This document shows, piece after piece, positions 9,172 through 17,412 of a stretch of 64,000 nucleotides of DNA. The stretch is from Halapricum desulfuricans. Its GTDB lineage: Archaea > Halobacteriota > Halobacteria > Halobacteriales > Haloarculaceae. A model generated the notes under the pieces. It searched no databases. It was not told the DNA's origin and worked only from the letters and a program-made list of their open reading frames with translations. The DNA is taken from assembly GCF_017094525.1 (NCBI RefSeq), contig NZ_CP064788.1:2093030-2157029 (forward strand), read 5' to 3'. The position numbers were made by a program, and so were the translations under genes. Position 1 is the first letter of the stretch. Each line of letters begins with the position of its first letter.

Positions 9172-9250
9172 ATACTGTCGGCTGTAACAAACTGAAGGAA
9201 TTCGCCACCCCGGGTGGCGAATATCGTTACGAACTTACAGCCGACAGTAT
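9172..9250 (-). repeat. Nested palindromic element, family 1, copy A
   Basis: The outer arms at 9172-9187 and 9235-9250 are perfect 16-base inverted repeats (ATACTGTCGGCTGTAA and its complement). The inner arms at 9200-9210 and 9212-9222 are perfect 11-base inverted repeats around one C. The spacers on both sides are 12 bases. Read on the minus strand it aligns along its whole length with the element at 34341-34420, including the stretch GGGGTGGCGAATTCC. It begins 61 bases upstream of the formate/nitrite-type gene start. Confidence 0.9.
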
Positions 9251-9455
9251 GAGCCCCCAGTATCCGGCCGGGATCACGTGATTTTTGTTTGTCCCCTCCC
9301 TATCGCTCGCTATGCAGGAACTGCGCGCCGTCGCAGTCCGCCCGAGAGTCGACAGCCAGCCGCGCGGTCCGGGCTGTCGTTGTCTGTGACTTCTCGCCCG
9401 TTTCGGTTCGACTATCAGACGCTACCAACGCGTTTCCGCAAGCCACCATCCACCA
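9251..9455. other. Gene-free stretch between palindrome and cysE
   Basis: With the palindrome this completes the roughly 340-base gap between two divergent genes. I see no coding region. It contains a T-rich patch (9282-9291), and a cysE promoter must lie in it, but no clear TATA box stands out. Confidence 0.5.
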
Positions 9456-10055
9456 ATGTTTGACCGAATCAGAGACGACATCCGAACCGCACGTGCCAAA
9501 GACCCGGCGGCGACGGACACTCTCGAGGTTCTACTCACGTACCCCGGGCTGCACGCGATCTGGCTGTATCGTATCGCTCACGCGCTCCACGAGCGCGGCT
9601 ACCAGTTGATCGCCCGCCTGTTGTCGCACCTCGGACGGTTTCTCACCGGCGTCGAGATCCACCCCGCCGCCGAGATCGGCGACCGCTTCTTTATCGATCA
9701 CGGCATGGGAACGGTCATCGGTGAGACCGCCGAGATCGGCGACGACGTGCTGATGTACCACGGGGTGACGCTGGGCGGCAAGTCGATGCGCCGGGAGAAG
9801 CGCCATCCGACGCTCGAAGACGGCGTCACGATCGGCGCGGACGCGACGCTTCTCGGCGACATCACGATCGGCGAGAACGCCAGCGTCGGTGCCGGATCGG
9901 TCGTCGTCGAGGACGTGCCACCGAAGACGACCGCCGCCGGCAACCCCGCCCACCCGGTAGGCGACAAGGAAGTCCCGCTGACCGAGGACACCCTCGCGAA
10001 CGGCGACGCACTTCTCGGAGCGGACTGCTGTGACGACAACAGTGGTCTCGAGTGA
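9456..10055 (+). CDS. cysE: Serine O-acetyltransferase
   Basis: This 199-residue protein has a short helical N-terminus and a left-handed beta-helix of hexapeptide repeats (about residues 65-165). It carries the characteristic [14 protein letters not shown] region near residue 80 and GVTLGGK shortly after. It transfers an acetyl group from acetyl-CoA to L-serine, giving O-acetylserine for cysteine synthesis. It is shorter than the enterobacterial CysE because the long N-terminal helical domain is reduced, as is common in archaeal and Gram-positive forms. The acidic tail after about residue 175 includes a CC pair of unknown role. The metX-metY genes 3 kb away also belong to sulfur amino acid synthesis. 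Confidence 0.9.
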   Translation: MFDRIRDDIRTARAKDPAATDTLEVLLTYPGLHAIWLYRIAHALHERGYQLIARLLSHLGRFLTGVEIHPAAEIGDRFFIDHGMGTVIGETAEIGDDVLMYHGVTLGGKSMRREKRHPTLEDGVTIGADATLLGDITIGENASVGAGSVVVEDVPPKTTAAGNPAHPVGDKEVPLTEDTLANGDALLGADCCDDNSGLE

Positions 10056-10155
10056 GCCGTAAGCGGCAGGAGTCACCCGCTGAATCAAGATAGCGCGCGG
10101 CTTCGAGCCAACCCGTCGGACAAAGACTATGTCGGTCCCCCGAGTCACGGTCGGT

Positions 10156-10356
10156 ATGTCCCAACGGTTACCGATCGAGGAACGCGACCAGCGAAACGTC
10201 CTCGTCGTCGCGGCGATCATGGCAGTGGTCATCGCCCTCACTCTCAACGAGCCGGCACAAGTCCGCGTCGTTGTTGGGGCGATGATGGGTGTGTTCAGCG
10301 GTCTCGTCTACCTGGTCGTGACGCTCGTCCTCAGGCGCTTCATCGATGCGTACTGA
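10156..10356 (+). CDS. Small two-helix membrane protein, unknown function
   Basis: From the ATG at 10156 this encodes 66 residues beginning MSQRLPIEERDQRN. It has two hydrophobic segments, about residues 15-32 and 38-58, and ends RRFIDAY. An in-frame start at 10129 would add nine residues. I do not recognise a family. It stands alone between cysE and the Orc-like gene, and a family 2 palindromic element begins five bases after its stop, which could act as its 3' structure. Confidence 0.65.
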   Translation: MSQRLPIEERDQRNVLVVAAIMAVVIALTLNEPAQVRVVVGAMMGVFSGLVYLVVTLVLRRFIDAY

Positions 10357-10360
10357 TACC

Positions 10361-10429
10361 GGTGGCTATACCATTTCGAAATGATTCACCACGCCGTCGT
10401 GCAAGAGATATTTACGAACGTATAACTCC
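10361..10429 (+). repeat. Palindromic element, family 2, copy 1
   Basis: It starts with GGTGGCTATACCATTT (10361-10376), identical to 50593-50608. A central hairpin CACG-CCGT-CGTG lies at 10390-10401. Near the end, ACGAACGTATAACTCC resembles the tail of the other copy. The outer pairing GGCTATA/TATA is weaker here than in copy 2. Confidence 0.7.
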
Positions 10430-10534
10430 CTGTATGATCCTCGCCGCGACTCTTCCCACAGAACCTGTTGAACTGGGATCAAATCATTTTTTATTCCCGG
10501 CGGGCCAGTAGTAGTTAGAGAATAACGATTAACG

Positions 10535-11710
10535 ATGGACCTCGCACAGCGGATCAGGCGTCGGCGGCGGCGAGGAGCCGACCGGCCGATCGTTCTCGAT
10601 TACGAGCCGTTGAATCCGGTCGCACACGTGCAGGAGCCGGTCGGTCGCGGGCCGATCTTCGAGCGACTGCTCGATCACCTGGACCCGGTTTTCGACGGGA
10701 CGCTCCCCCCGAACGTGTACGTCTGGGGGCCGCCGGGCAGCGGCAAGTCGGCGATCGTCACGGCGCTGTTCGATCGGCTCAAGTCGATGACGGTCCAGCC
10801 ACACGCGGTGATACACACCTCGACGCGCGCTCAGACGACCGAGTTACCGACGTTCGTCTACGTCGATACCCGGACTGCGAACAGCGAGTTCCAGCTGTAT
10901 CACCGGGCGCTGCAGGCCGTCTCGAAGGGGGACGTCCCACGACAGGGCGTGAGCACGGCCGAACTCCAGTCGCGGCTGAACGAAGCGATCAGTGGGGGGC
11001 CAGGGGTCGTACTGGCCGTCGACCACGTCGGCGAGTCCGAATCGCTCTTGATCGAAGACGTGACCGGCTGGTTCGAGCCGTTCGGCCGGTCCGTCTCGCT
11101 CGTGCTCGTCGGCCGGCCACCGGACAGCGACGGCGAGAAGTGGACGGACGCAGAGATCGAGATCCCTGGCTACGGACAGCAGGTGCTGATCGACATCCTG
11201 ATGACTCGCGGGTCGGACGCACTCGCGCGGGACGCGCTGCAACACTCGCAGGCACGACAGATCGCGTCCTGGGCGGGCGGGGACGCACACGACGCGCTAG
11301 CGGCACTGTTCGGAGGGGCCGATCAGGCCGACGCCGCCGGCGTCGAGCACGTCCGCGACAAGGACATACAGGCCGGGATCGACGCAGTCCCCACGCCGTG
11401 TGTCCCGCTCGGTGTCGTCCTCTCGCTGCGAGACAATCGCCAGCGCGTGCTACGTGAACTGCTCAATCTCGGTTCCGAAGACCGGGGGTCCGTCACCGCG
11501 ACGACGGAAGCGATCGCCGCGACCGACGACATCGACCTCTCGCCGGGGACCGTCAAGCGGTTCCTCTACGAACTGGCGGAACGTGGGGTCGTCGAGCGGG
11601 TCTCTTCGTCACGCACGAAGGGTCACGGACGACCGCCCAGCAGGGTCGAACCCAGATTTCCGACGCTGGTGTTCCGGCGGCTGTACGACCTGCAGACCAG
11701 CCAGCGATAG
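10535..11710 (+). CDS. Orc1/Cdc6-like AAA+ ATPase
   Basis: This 391-residue protein has a Walker A motif GPPGSGKSA (about residues 64-72) after a Cdc6-like lead-in. A Walker B-like strand GVVLAVDHVGES follows near 157, a sensor-1-like strand VLVGRPPD near 190, and a winged-helix domain in the last 90 residues. Family members bind origin repeats and help load the replicative helicase, and haloarchaea carry many paralogues. The Walker B second acidic residue is His here (DH instead of DE), so ATP hydrolysis may be weakened, and this may be a non-initiator paralogue. No clear origin repeats are visible upstream. The N-terminus is unusually arginine-rich (residues 6-14). Confidence 0.8.
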   Translation: MDLAQRIRRRRRRGADRPIVLDYEPLNPVAHVQEPVGRGPIFERLLDHLDPVFDGTLPPNVYVWGPPGSGKSAIVTALFDRLKSMTVQPHAVIHTSTRAQTTELPTFVYVDTRTANSEFQLYHRALQAVSKGDVPRQGVSTAELQSRLNEAISGGPGVVLAVDHVGESESLLIEDVTGWFEPFGRSVSLVLVGRPPDSDGEKWTDAEIEIPGYGQQVLIDILMTRGSDALARDALQHSQARQIASWAGGDAHDALAALFGGADQADAAGVEHVRDKDIQAGIDAVPTPCVPLGVVLSLRDNRQRVLRELLNLGSEDRGSVTATTEAIAATDDIDLSPGTVKRFLYELAERGVVERVSSSRTKGHGRPPSRVEPRFPTLVFRRLYDLQTSQR

Positions 11711-12685
11711 TCACTCGGGGACGCGACTCCGATCGCCGGTTCCCTGGGTGAGACCGCTCGCGAGTGCGCCTTTCAGCACCACGTCGTCACCGAGATTGGT
11801 CAACGTGATGTCGGGAATGTTGATGAACACGTGGTCTTCGAGCCGTTCGCGGATGGGGTCGAGGACGAGTTCCTCGTTGTTGAGCGCGACGCTCCCGCCG
11901 ACGTAGATGACCAGCGGCGCGTAGGAGTGGATGAGGTTCGCAAAGCCCTGAACGTTCCAGTCGGTCACTCGCTCGATGACGTGATCGGCGAACGCGTCCT
12001 CGCCGGCGTGTTCGTAGATGTCGATCGCGGAGAAGTCGTCGTCCAGCACGTCCATCTCCGTCTCCCAGTCTTCGGTCTCGTAGAGCCGTCTGGCGTATCG
12101 GGGAATGTTCTGCCCCGACGCGTAGGCCTCCCAGTGGCCGGGTTTCCCACAGCCACACTCCATGAACCCGTCCGGATCGAGCGTGATGTGTCCGACCTCG
12201 CCCGCGTTGCCGTCCCAGCCGCTCAGGACGTTCCCGTCGACGCAGACGCCGGCACCGATCCCCGTGGAGATCGTCAGATAGATCATGCTGGTGGGGTTGC
12301 GCTCGCTGTAGAACCGCTCGCCGATCACGCCAGCGACCGTGTCGTTGTGAAGGTGGACGTTGTCGGTCTCGACGAGGTTCCGAATCGGCCCGACCAGCGG
12401 GATCCGGTCGATGCTGTCGGGCAAGTTCGACGGGTTCTCGACGATCCCCTCCGACAGGTTGAGCGGACCGATCGATCCGATCCCGACCCCTCGAAGGTCA
12501 GTCGGATCGACGCCTGCGTCGTCGCACGCGAGTCGAAGGGTTTCGAGGACGCCCTCGGTGACCGTGACTCCGGTCGGCCCCTGCGGCGTCCGCTGTTTGT
12601 GTGAGCCCAGTTCCGCGCCAGTCTCGTCGCCGACGATGGCGCGCACGTTCGTCGCGCCCAGGTCGACCCCTGCGTATGTACCCAT
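11711..12685 (-). CDS. ROK family sugar kinase (glucokinase-like)
   Basis: This 324-residue protein, from the ATG at 12685, starts MGTYAGVDLGATNVRAIVG, the ATP phosphate-binding loop of ROK kinases. It carries a zinc-site-like CGCGKPGHWE segment near residue 175, where the usual second cysteine pair is partly replaced by His. The region ISTGIGAGV and the aspartate in LHNDTVAG match the sugar-binding and catalytic part. Members phosphorylate glucose or related sugars with ATP; this one is most likely a glucokinase feeding sugar breakdown with pyk and fba elsewhere in the window. It runs convergent to the Orc-like gene, whose stop lies directly next to its own. Confidence 0.82.
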   Translation of the reverse strand: MGTYAGVDLGATNVRAIVGDETGAELGSHKQRTPQGPTGVTVTEGVLETLRLACDDAGVDPTDLRGVGIGSIGPLNLSEGIVENPSNLPDSIDRIPLVGPIRNLVETDNVHLHNDTVAGVIGERFYSERNPTSMIYLTISTGIGAGVCVDGNVLSGWDGNAGEVGHITLDPDGFMECGCGKPGHWEAYASGQNIPRYARRLYETEDWETEMDVLDDDFSAIDIYEHAGEDAFADHVIERVTDWNVQGFANLIHSYAPLVIYVGGSVALNNEELVLDPIRERLEDHVFINIPDITLTNLGDDVVLKGALASGLTQGTGDRSRVPE

Positions 12686-12821
12686 ACTATCGGCGTATCG
12701 TCCTTGCCACACTTAACTGCACATATTTACTCGCCAGAGGGTGTGAATTTGTACTGACAGGTCCGGCAGACTGAGGTGTATCCCTCAGATATCGAATCGC
12801 GTGACGAGCGCCGGGGGCCGA

Positions 12822-14030
12822 TCAGGTGGAAAAGAGGCTGTTGTGGACAGGTGCGAACTCGCGGCTCTCCTCGGTCTCGTCGTCGACAGTGTCGGAGACT
12901 GCCGTGCCGTCGACGCCGTCCGCGAGGAAGTCCGACAGCGGCGGGCCGACGTTGCCGGGCTCGACCAGAAAGGCGTCGTGGCCGTGGTCGGACTCGACGA
13001 CGTGGTGGGCCGTCTCGACGTCGGCGTCTCTGAGTGACTCGGCCAGCGTTTCGGCCTGGTCGACGGTGAAGTGCCAGTCGGCGGTAAACGACATCACCAG
13101 GGCCTCGCCGTCGAACGCGGCGAGCGCGTCGCTGTCCGATTCGAAGCCCGAAGCGAGGTCGTAGTTGTCCATCGCGCGGGTCAGATAAAGGTAGCTGTTG
13201 GCATCGAACCGCTCGACGAACCGTTCGGCCTGATAATCAAGATAGGACTCGACGTCCCTGTAGGGGAAAAACGACGCCGCAGGGTCGGCCGGGAACGAGC
13301 GCATGGCGTCCCGGCCGGCCGCTCGACGGCCGAACTTCTTCTCCATGCTGGCTTTCGAGAGGTACATGACGTGGCCGATCTGGCGGGCGAGCGCGAGTCC
13401 GTCGTCGGGGTCTGGGCCGGCGTAGTAGTCGCCGCCGTTCCAGTCGGGATCGGTCGTGATCGCCCGGCGTGCGATCGCGTCGAACGCGAGACACTGCGAG
13501 TCGACCCGTGCGGCGGCCGCGATCGGGGCGATCCGATCGACGTGGTCGGGGTGGCGTTTGGCCCACTCGAGGACGTTCATCCCGCCGACGCTGCCGCCAA
13601 CGACGGCGTGCAGTGCGGGGATCCCGAGTTCGTCCAGCAGTTCACGCTGGGCGTCCGTCCAGTCGCCGATCGTCACCGGCGGGAAGTCCGTCCCGTAGGG
13701 CTCGCCCGTCTCGGGGTTCTCGCTCGCGGGGCCGGTCGTCCCGTAGCAGGAGCCGGGGACGTTCGCACAGACGACGTAGTACTCGTTGGTGTCGATCGCC
13801 TTCCCGGGGCCGACGATGTCGTCCCACCAGGCCCGGGCCTGGCCGCTCGTCTCGGTCGCGTCCCGGTGGCTGGCGACGTGGGCACTGCCGGTCAGGGCGT
13901 GACAGACGAGCACCGCGTTGTCGCCGGTGAACTCCCCGTAGGCCTCGTAGGCGACCTCCAGTTCGGGGATCGACTCTCCGCACTCGAACTCGAACTCGCC
14001 CAGCGAGACCGTCCCGCGCTCGACCTCCAT
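12822..14030 (-). CDS. metX: Homoserine O-acetyltransferase
   Basis: The 402-residue alpha/beta hydrolase-fold protein has the nucleophile elbow GGSVGGMN (Ser near residue 144) and the terminal histidine region ESDHGHDAF (near 348). It also has the conserved opening [14 protein letters not shown]. It acetylates homoserine with acetyl-CoA, the first committed step of methionine synthesis by direct sulfhydrylation. It starts two bases after the stop of metY on the same strand, so the two form an operon and act in sequence: MetX makes O-acetylhomoserine, which MetY uses. An Asp/Glu-rich tail beyond about residue 370 is typical haloarchaeal decoration. Confidence 0.92.
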   Translation of the reverse strand: MEVERGTVSLGEFEFECGESIPELEVAYEAYGEFTGDNAVLVCHALTGSAHVASHRDATETSGQARAWWDDIVGPGKAIDTNEYYVVCANVPGSCYGTTGPASENPETGEPYGTDFPPVTIGDWTDAQRELLDELGIPALHAVVGGSVGGMNVLEWAKRHPDHVDRIAPIAAAARVDSQCLAFDAIARRAITTDPDWNGGDYYAGPDPDDGLALARQIGHVMYLSKASMEKKFGRRAAGRDAMRSFPADPAASFFPYRDVESYLDYQAERFVERFDANSYLYLTRAMDNYDLASGFESDSDALAAFDGEALVMSFTADWHFTVDQAETLAESLRDADVETAHHVVESDHGHDAFLVEPGNVGPPLSDFLADGVDGTAVSDTVDDETEESREFAPVHNSLFST

Positions 14031-14032
14031 GC

Positions 14033-15322
14033 TTACTCGATGCCCGCTTGGAGGTCCGCAATGATGTCTCTGGCGTCTTCGATCCCGACCGACAGGCGAA
14101 CGAGGTCGGGCGTGACCCCGCTCGCGCGCTGCTCGCTCTCGCTCAACTGGGCGTGGGTCGTCGAGGCCGGATGGATGATCAGCGTCTTCGCGTCGCCGAC
14201 GTTGGCCAGGAACTGCGCGAGTTCGGTCTCTTCACAGAGCCGTTTGCCCGCCTCGTAGCCGCCGTCCAGTCCGAACGCGATCATGCCGCCGAACCCACCC
14301 TCGAGGTATTCGGTCGCGTTGTCGTGGGTCTCGTGGCTCGCCAGTCCGGGGTAACTGACCCAGTCGACTTGCTCGTGGTCCGCGAGCCACGCCGCGACGC
14401 GGGCGGCGTTCTCACAGTGGCGTTCCATCCGCACGGAAAGCGTCTCGAGGCCCTGCAGCGTCTGCCAGGCGTCGAACGGCGTCTGGCCGTCGCCCAGACT
14501 CCTGACCGCGCGCTGTCGGGCGGCCACGCTGAAGGCCCGATCGCCGAACCGTTCGACGAAGTTCACCCCGAACGCCGGGTTTTCGCCCCCGATTTCCGGA
14601 TATTTCTCCGCGTGTTCCTGCCAGGGAAAGGAGCCACCGTCGACGAGCACGCCGCCAATCGTCGTCCCCGACCCGTGGATCCACTTGGTCGTCGACTCCC
14701 AGACCAGATCGGCACCGCGTTCGAGCGGCCGCGCGAGCGCGGGCGTCGCGAACGTGTTGTCGACCAACAGCGGGACGCCGTGCTCGTGAGCGACCGCGGC
14801 GACGCGTTCGATGTCCGGCGTCACCAGCGACGGGTTGGCGATCGTCTCGACGTGGACGTACGCCGTCCGATTGTCGATCGCCTCGGCGTAGGCGTCGTAC
14901 TCGAGCGTGTTGACGAAGCGAGCCTCGATGCCACGACGACTCGCCGTCTTCGTGAAGTAACTGTGGGTCCCCCCGTAGATCGAGGACGCGGAGACGATAT
15001 TGTCGCCCGCCTCGGCCAGCAGGAACGTGGCTGCGTCCAGCGCGGCCATCCCGGACCCGGTCGCGACGGCGTCGACCCCGCCTTCGAGATCGGCCAGCCG
15101 CGTTTCGAGGAGCCGAACGGTCGGATTGTCGAACCGCGAGTAGATGTTCCCCTCGGCCTGTAGCGCGTACTGCTCCGCCGCGCGATCGGCGTCTTCGAAC
15201 GCGTAGGACGTCGTCTGGTAGATCGGTGGAGCGACCGCCCCCGTCTCCGGGTCCGGTCGCTGACCCGCGTGGACACAGCGCGTTCCGAACCGCTGTGGCC
15301 CCGTCGAATCCTGATCAGTCAT
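14033..15322 (-). CDS. metY: O-acetylhomoserine sulfhydrylase (aminocarboxypropyltransferase)
   Basis: This 429-residue protein belongs to the Cys/Met metabolism PLP-enzyme family. It has an N-terminal [14 protein letters not shown] segment, the Tyr/Arg region [12 protein letters not shown], and the PLP lysine in [11 protein letters not shown] (near residue 213). It condenses O-acetylhomoserine with sulfide to give homocysteine. The length and the insert around 225-260 fit the MetY type rather than MetB/MetC. It is first in the metY-metX operon. A TATA-like box at 15348-15356 and a palindrome overlapping it lie upstream, placed for a leaderless or short-leader mRNA. Confidence 0.92.
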   Translation of the reverse strand: MTDQDSTGPQRFGTRCVHAGQRPDPETGAVAPPIYQTTSYAFEDADRAAEQYALQAEGNIYSRFDNPTVRLLETRLADLEGGVDAVATGSGMAALDAATFLLAEAGDNIVSASSIYGGTHSYFTKTASRRGIEARFVNTLEYDAYAEAIDNRTAYVHVETIANPSLVTPDIERVAAVAHEHGVPLLVDNTFATPALARPLERGADLVWESTTKWIHGSGTTIGGVLVDGGSFPWQEHAEKYPEIGGENPAFGVNFVERFGDRAFSVAARQRAVRSLGDGQTPFDAWQTLQGLETLSVRMERHCENAARVAAWLADHEQVDWVSYPGLASHETHDNATEYLEGGFGGMIAFGLDGGYEAGKRLCEETELAQFLANVGDAKTLIIHPASTTHAQLSESEQRASGVTPDLVRLSVGIEDARDIIADLQAGIE

Positions 15323-15347
15323 GTACTATACTCATATCTCTTTAGAC

Positions 15348-15356
15348 TTCTATAAC
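15348..15356 (-). promoter_or_regulatory. TATA-like box of metY-metX
   Basis: On the minus strand it reads TTATAGAAG, about 26-30 bases before the metY ATG at 15322. That spacing fits a leaderless haloarchaeal promoter. Confidence 0.55.
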
Positions 15357-15364
15357 TGCCAGTT
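15354..15364. promoter_or_regulatory. Palindrome AACTGCCAGTT at the metY promoter
   Basis: This is a perfect 11-base inverted repeat with a central C. It overlaps the upstream edge of the metY TATA-like box, where the TFB recognition element should be. That position fits an operator for a sulfur or methionine regulator; no regulator gene is adjacent. Confidence 0.45.
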
Positions 15365-15505
15365 ACGGCAATATTCGCAGCGGCCCCGAGCAGGTGAACC
15401 GACTGACCGGTTGGTCACGTTGCTGATAGCGAACATCGCCGGCTAGGACAGGAGCCATCGCTGTCAGCGAAAGCGTTATTCGAGCGATACGCGTTGCGGG
15501 AAACG

Positions 15506-17071
15506 ATGGGATTCTCACGGCTCGCGCTCGCTCTCGCGATAGCGAGTCTCGCTGTCATCGCCGGAGGGACGGTCGGTTCGGCGACTCTCGGCGATACCGT
15601 GATGGCCTCACCCACGTCGAACACGGCTGTCGAGAACAGCACCGGCGAAGCGGCGACGACGAGCATGGACCGTGGCACTCTGCCGGACCCGCCCGAAGAC
15701 AGGATCGGCTGGGAGGGCGGCTACTGGTACAACGAGTCCATCAATGTCGAGCAGTCGGACGGGCTCTCGGCGGCCGAACTCCAGCGATACAAGTACCGGA
15801 CGATGGCCCGACTGGAGGAGATCCGCGGGCTGGAGTTCACCGACGACGTCGAGATCGAGTTCATCGGGACGGAGGCGGTCGCCGATCGCACCGAGAACGA
15901 TATTTCCCAGTTTCGCGGCTCCGACCGGCAGTGGGAGGCGCTGTTCGTCGTCGGTGAGGACCGCGAGGCCGACCGGGTCGTCTTCGAGACCCTCGTCGGA
16001 CGGGTTGCCGGCTGGGCCGCCGAGGAAGGGTCGGAGTCGGTCGTCCTGATCACCGACGACCCCGACGAGCCGACGGCCCCGCCGAGGCTGCTGGCCCACG
16101 AGCTGGCACACGTCCTGCAACACCAGCAGTTCGACCTCGACGCCGACCGCTACCGACGGGAGACGCTGGACGGCGAACACGCAAAAGACGCTCTGGTCGA
16201 GGGCGAGGCGAGCTATCTGGACGGCGTCTACCAACAGTACTGCGCCAACGGATCGTGGGACTGTGTCGGCGGTGGGTCGTTCGCGACCGCTCGCGGCGAC
16301 GTCGAGCGAGATCTGCTTCCCTATCTCGGAGCGCCGTACACGCTCGGGAGCCAGTACGTCGGCCACCTGATCGATCGAGGCGGGTTCGACGCCGTCGACG
16401 ACGCCCACCGGAACCCGCCGGAATACAGCGTCACCGCGCTCCACCGCGAGCGGACAGAGCGCGCACGTCGGGCCGGGATCTCGCCGGCGGCGACGTTGAC
16501 CGTGCCCGACAGGTCGAACGACGAGTGGACGCGCCGGGAGGGTCCCGACCGCGTCGGTGCGATGGCACTGACGGCCTCGATCGGCGACGACGCGCTCGCC
16601 TGGCGCAACGGGGTGCTCTATTCGTATACCGACGGATCGGCCGGCGGCTACGTCTGGGCGACCCGCTGGTCGAACGAGACGACCGCGGAGGCGTTCGCCG
16701 AGGCGTACCGTCAGCGAGTCCGATCCCACGGCGGTACACAGCGCACGGCGGCAGTCTGGGAGATCACGACCGGGCCGTTCGCCGACGCGTTTTCGATCGG
16801 GCGAACGGGAGCCACAGTTCGAATCGTAAACGCGCCGTCCATCGAGGGTCTCGACGCGATTCACGCCGGAGCCGGGCCGTCGGAGCAGGACGGTTCGACG
16901 CCTCAAAACACCGCGTCAGCGACGTCGGCAGGCGATACGGGATCACCGACGTCGGCCGACCCGACGACGACGAGCCCCGCGACAGCCGACGGCGACGGTC
17001 CCGGGTTCGGGGTCGTCGCGTCGCTGGTCGCGCTGTTCGCTGTCGGAGTTGCGAGACGAAAAACGACCTAG
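15506..17071 (+). CDS. Secreted surface protein with metallopeptidase-like HELAH motif and PGF-CTERM tail
   Basis: The 521-residue protein, from the ATG at 15506 (an in-frame TTG lies at 15494), has a hydrophobic signal peptide over residues 3-22. It has a gluzincin-like zinc motif HELAH (near residue 199) with a downstream VEGEA glutamate about 30 residues later. It ends in a Thr/Ser/Asp-rich linker and a C-terminal tripartite tail: PGF, then a hydrophobic helix, then RR. The PGF-CTERM tail marks it for archaeosortase processing and lipid anchoring at the cell surface. It resembles the haloarchaeal Hvo_1808 surface family. Peptidase activity is inferred only from the motif spacing. Confidence 0.8.
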   Translation: MGFSRLALALAIASLAVIAGGTVGSATLGDTVMASPTSNTAVENSTGEAATTSMDRGTLPDPPEDRIGWEGGYWYNESINVEQSDGLSAAELQRYKYRTMARLEEIRGLEFTDDVEIEFIGTEAVADRTENDISQFRGSDRQWEALFVVGEDREADRVVFETLVGRVAGWAAEEGSESVVLITDDPDEPTAPPRLLAHELAHVLQHQQFDLDADRYRRETLDGEHAKDALVEGEASYLDGVYQQYCANGSWDCVGGGSFATARGDVERDLLPYLGAPYTLGSQYVGHLIDRGGFDAVDDAHRNPPEYSVTALHRERTERARRAGISPAATLTVPDRSNDEWTRREGPDRVGAMALTASIGDDALAWRNGVLYSYTDGSAGGYVWATRWSNETTAEAFAEAYRQRVRSHGGTQRTAAVWEITTGPFADAFSIGRTGATVRIVNAPSIEGLDAIHAGAGPSEQDGSTPQNTASATSAGDTGSPTSADPTTTSPATADGDGPGFGVVASLVALFAVGVARRKTT

Positions 17072-17355
17072 TGGTCGTGACCAGTGAGCTCGCCGTAGCT
17101 CGCGCCGAACCGTTCCTCGAACAGCTCCATCGTCAGTTCCTCCGCGTCTTTGACCTCCTGTGGCGGTTCGCCCTGTCCGTGGTGGATCGCGCCGTGGATC
17201 CGCTGGGCGAGTCCGAACATGGCGATGTCGCCGATGATCTCGGCGGGCGTCTCACCCTCCTCCTCGCGGAGCATCTCGATCATCGCGATCGGCACGGTAA
17301 GTTCGTCGGTCGTATCGTCGTCTTCGATCGTCAACGTGACGGTCTCTTCGGCCAT
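17068..17355 (-). CDS. Conserved acidic haloarchaeal protein, unknown function
   Basis: The 95-residue soluble protein begins MAEETVTLTIEDDD and ends GELTGHDH. It is rich in Glu and Asp, with no membrane segment, and reads as a helix-rich small domain (residues 20-90). I recognise it only as a typical conserved haloarchaeal hypothetical, possibly one of the small DUF families. Its stop overlaps the end of the convergent surface-protein gene by four bases. The thioredoxin reductase-like gene lies 57 bases upstream on the same strand. Confidence 0.7.
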   Translation of the reverse strand: MAEETVTLTIEDDDTTDELTVPIAMIEMLREEEGETPAEIIGDIAMFGLAQRIHGAIHHGQGEPPQEVKDAEELTMELFEERFGASYGELTGHDH

Positions 17356-17412
17356 ACGCCGCTTTCGACGAGCGTACTCAAGGGTCTTCGGGTCTGGAAC
17401 GGGACAGCGCGG

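Noticed and set aside
10357-10534. Replication origin next to the Orc1/Cdc6-like gene
   Set aside because: The gap is AT-rich with T-runs, but I find no repeated origin-recognition boxes with G-strings. The only structured part is the family 2 palindrome.
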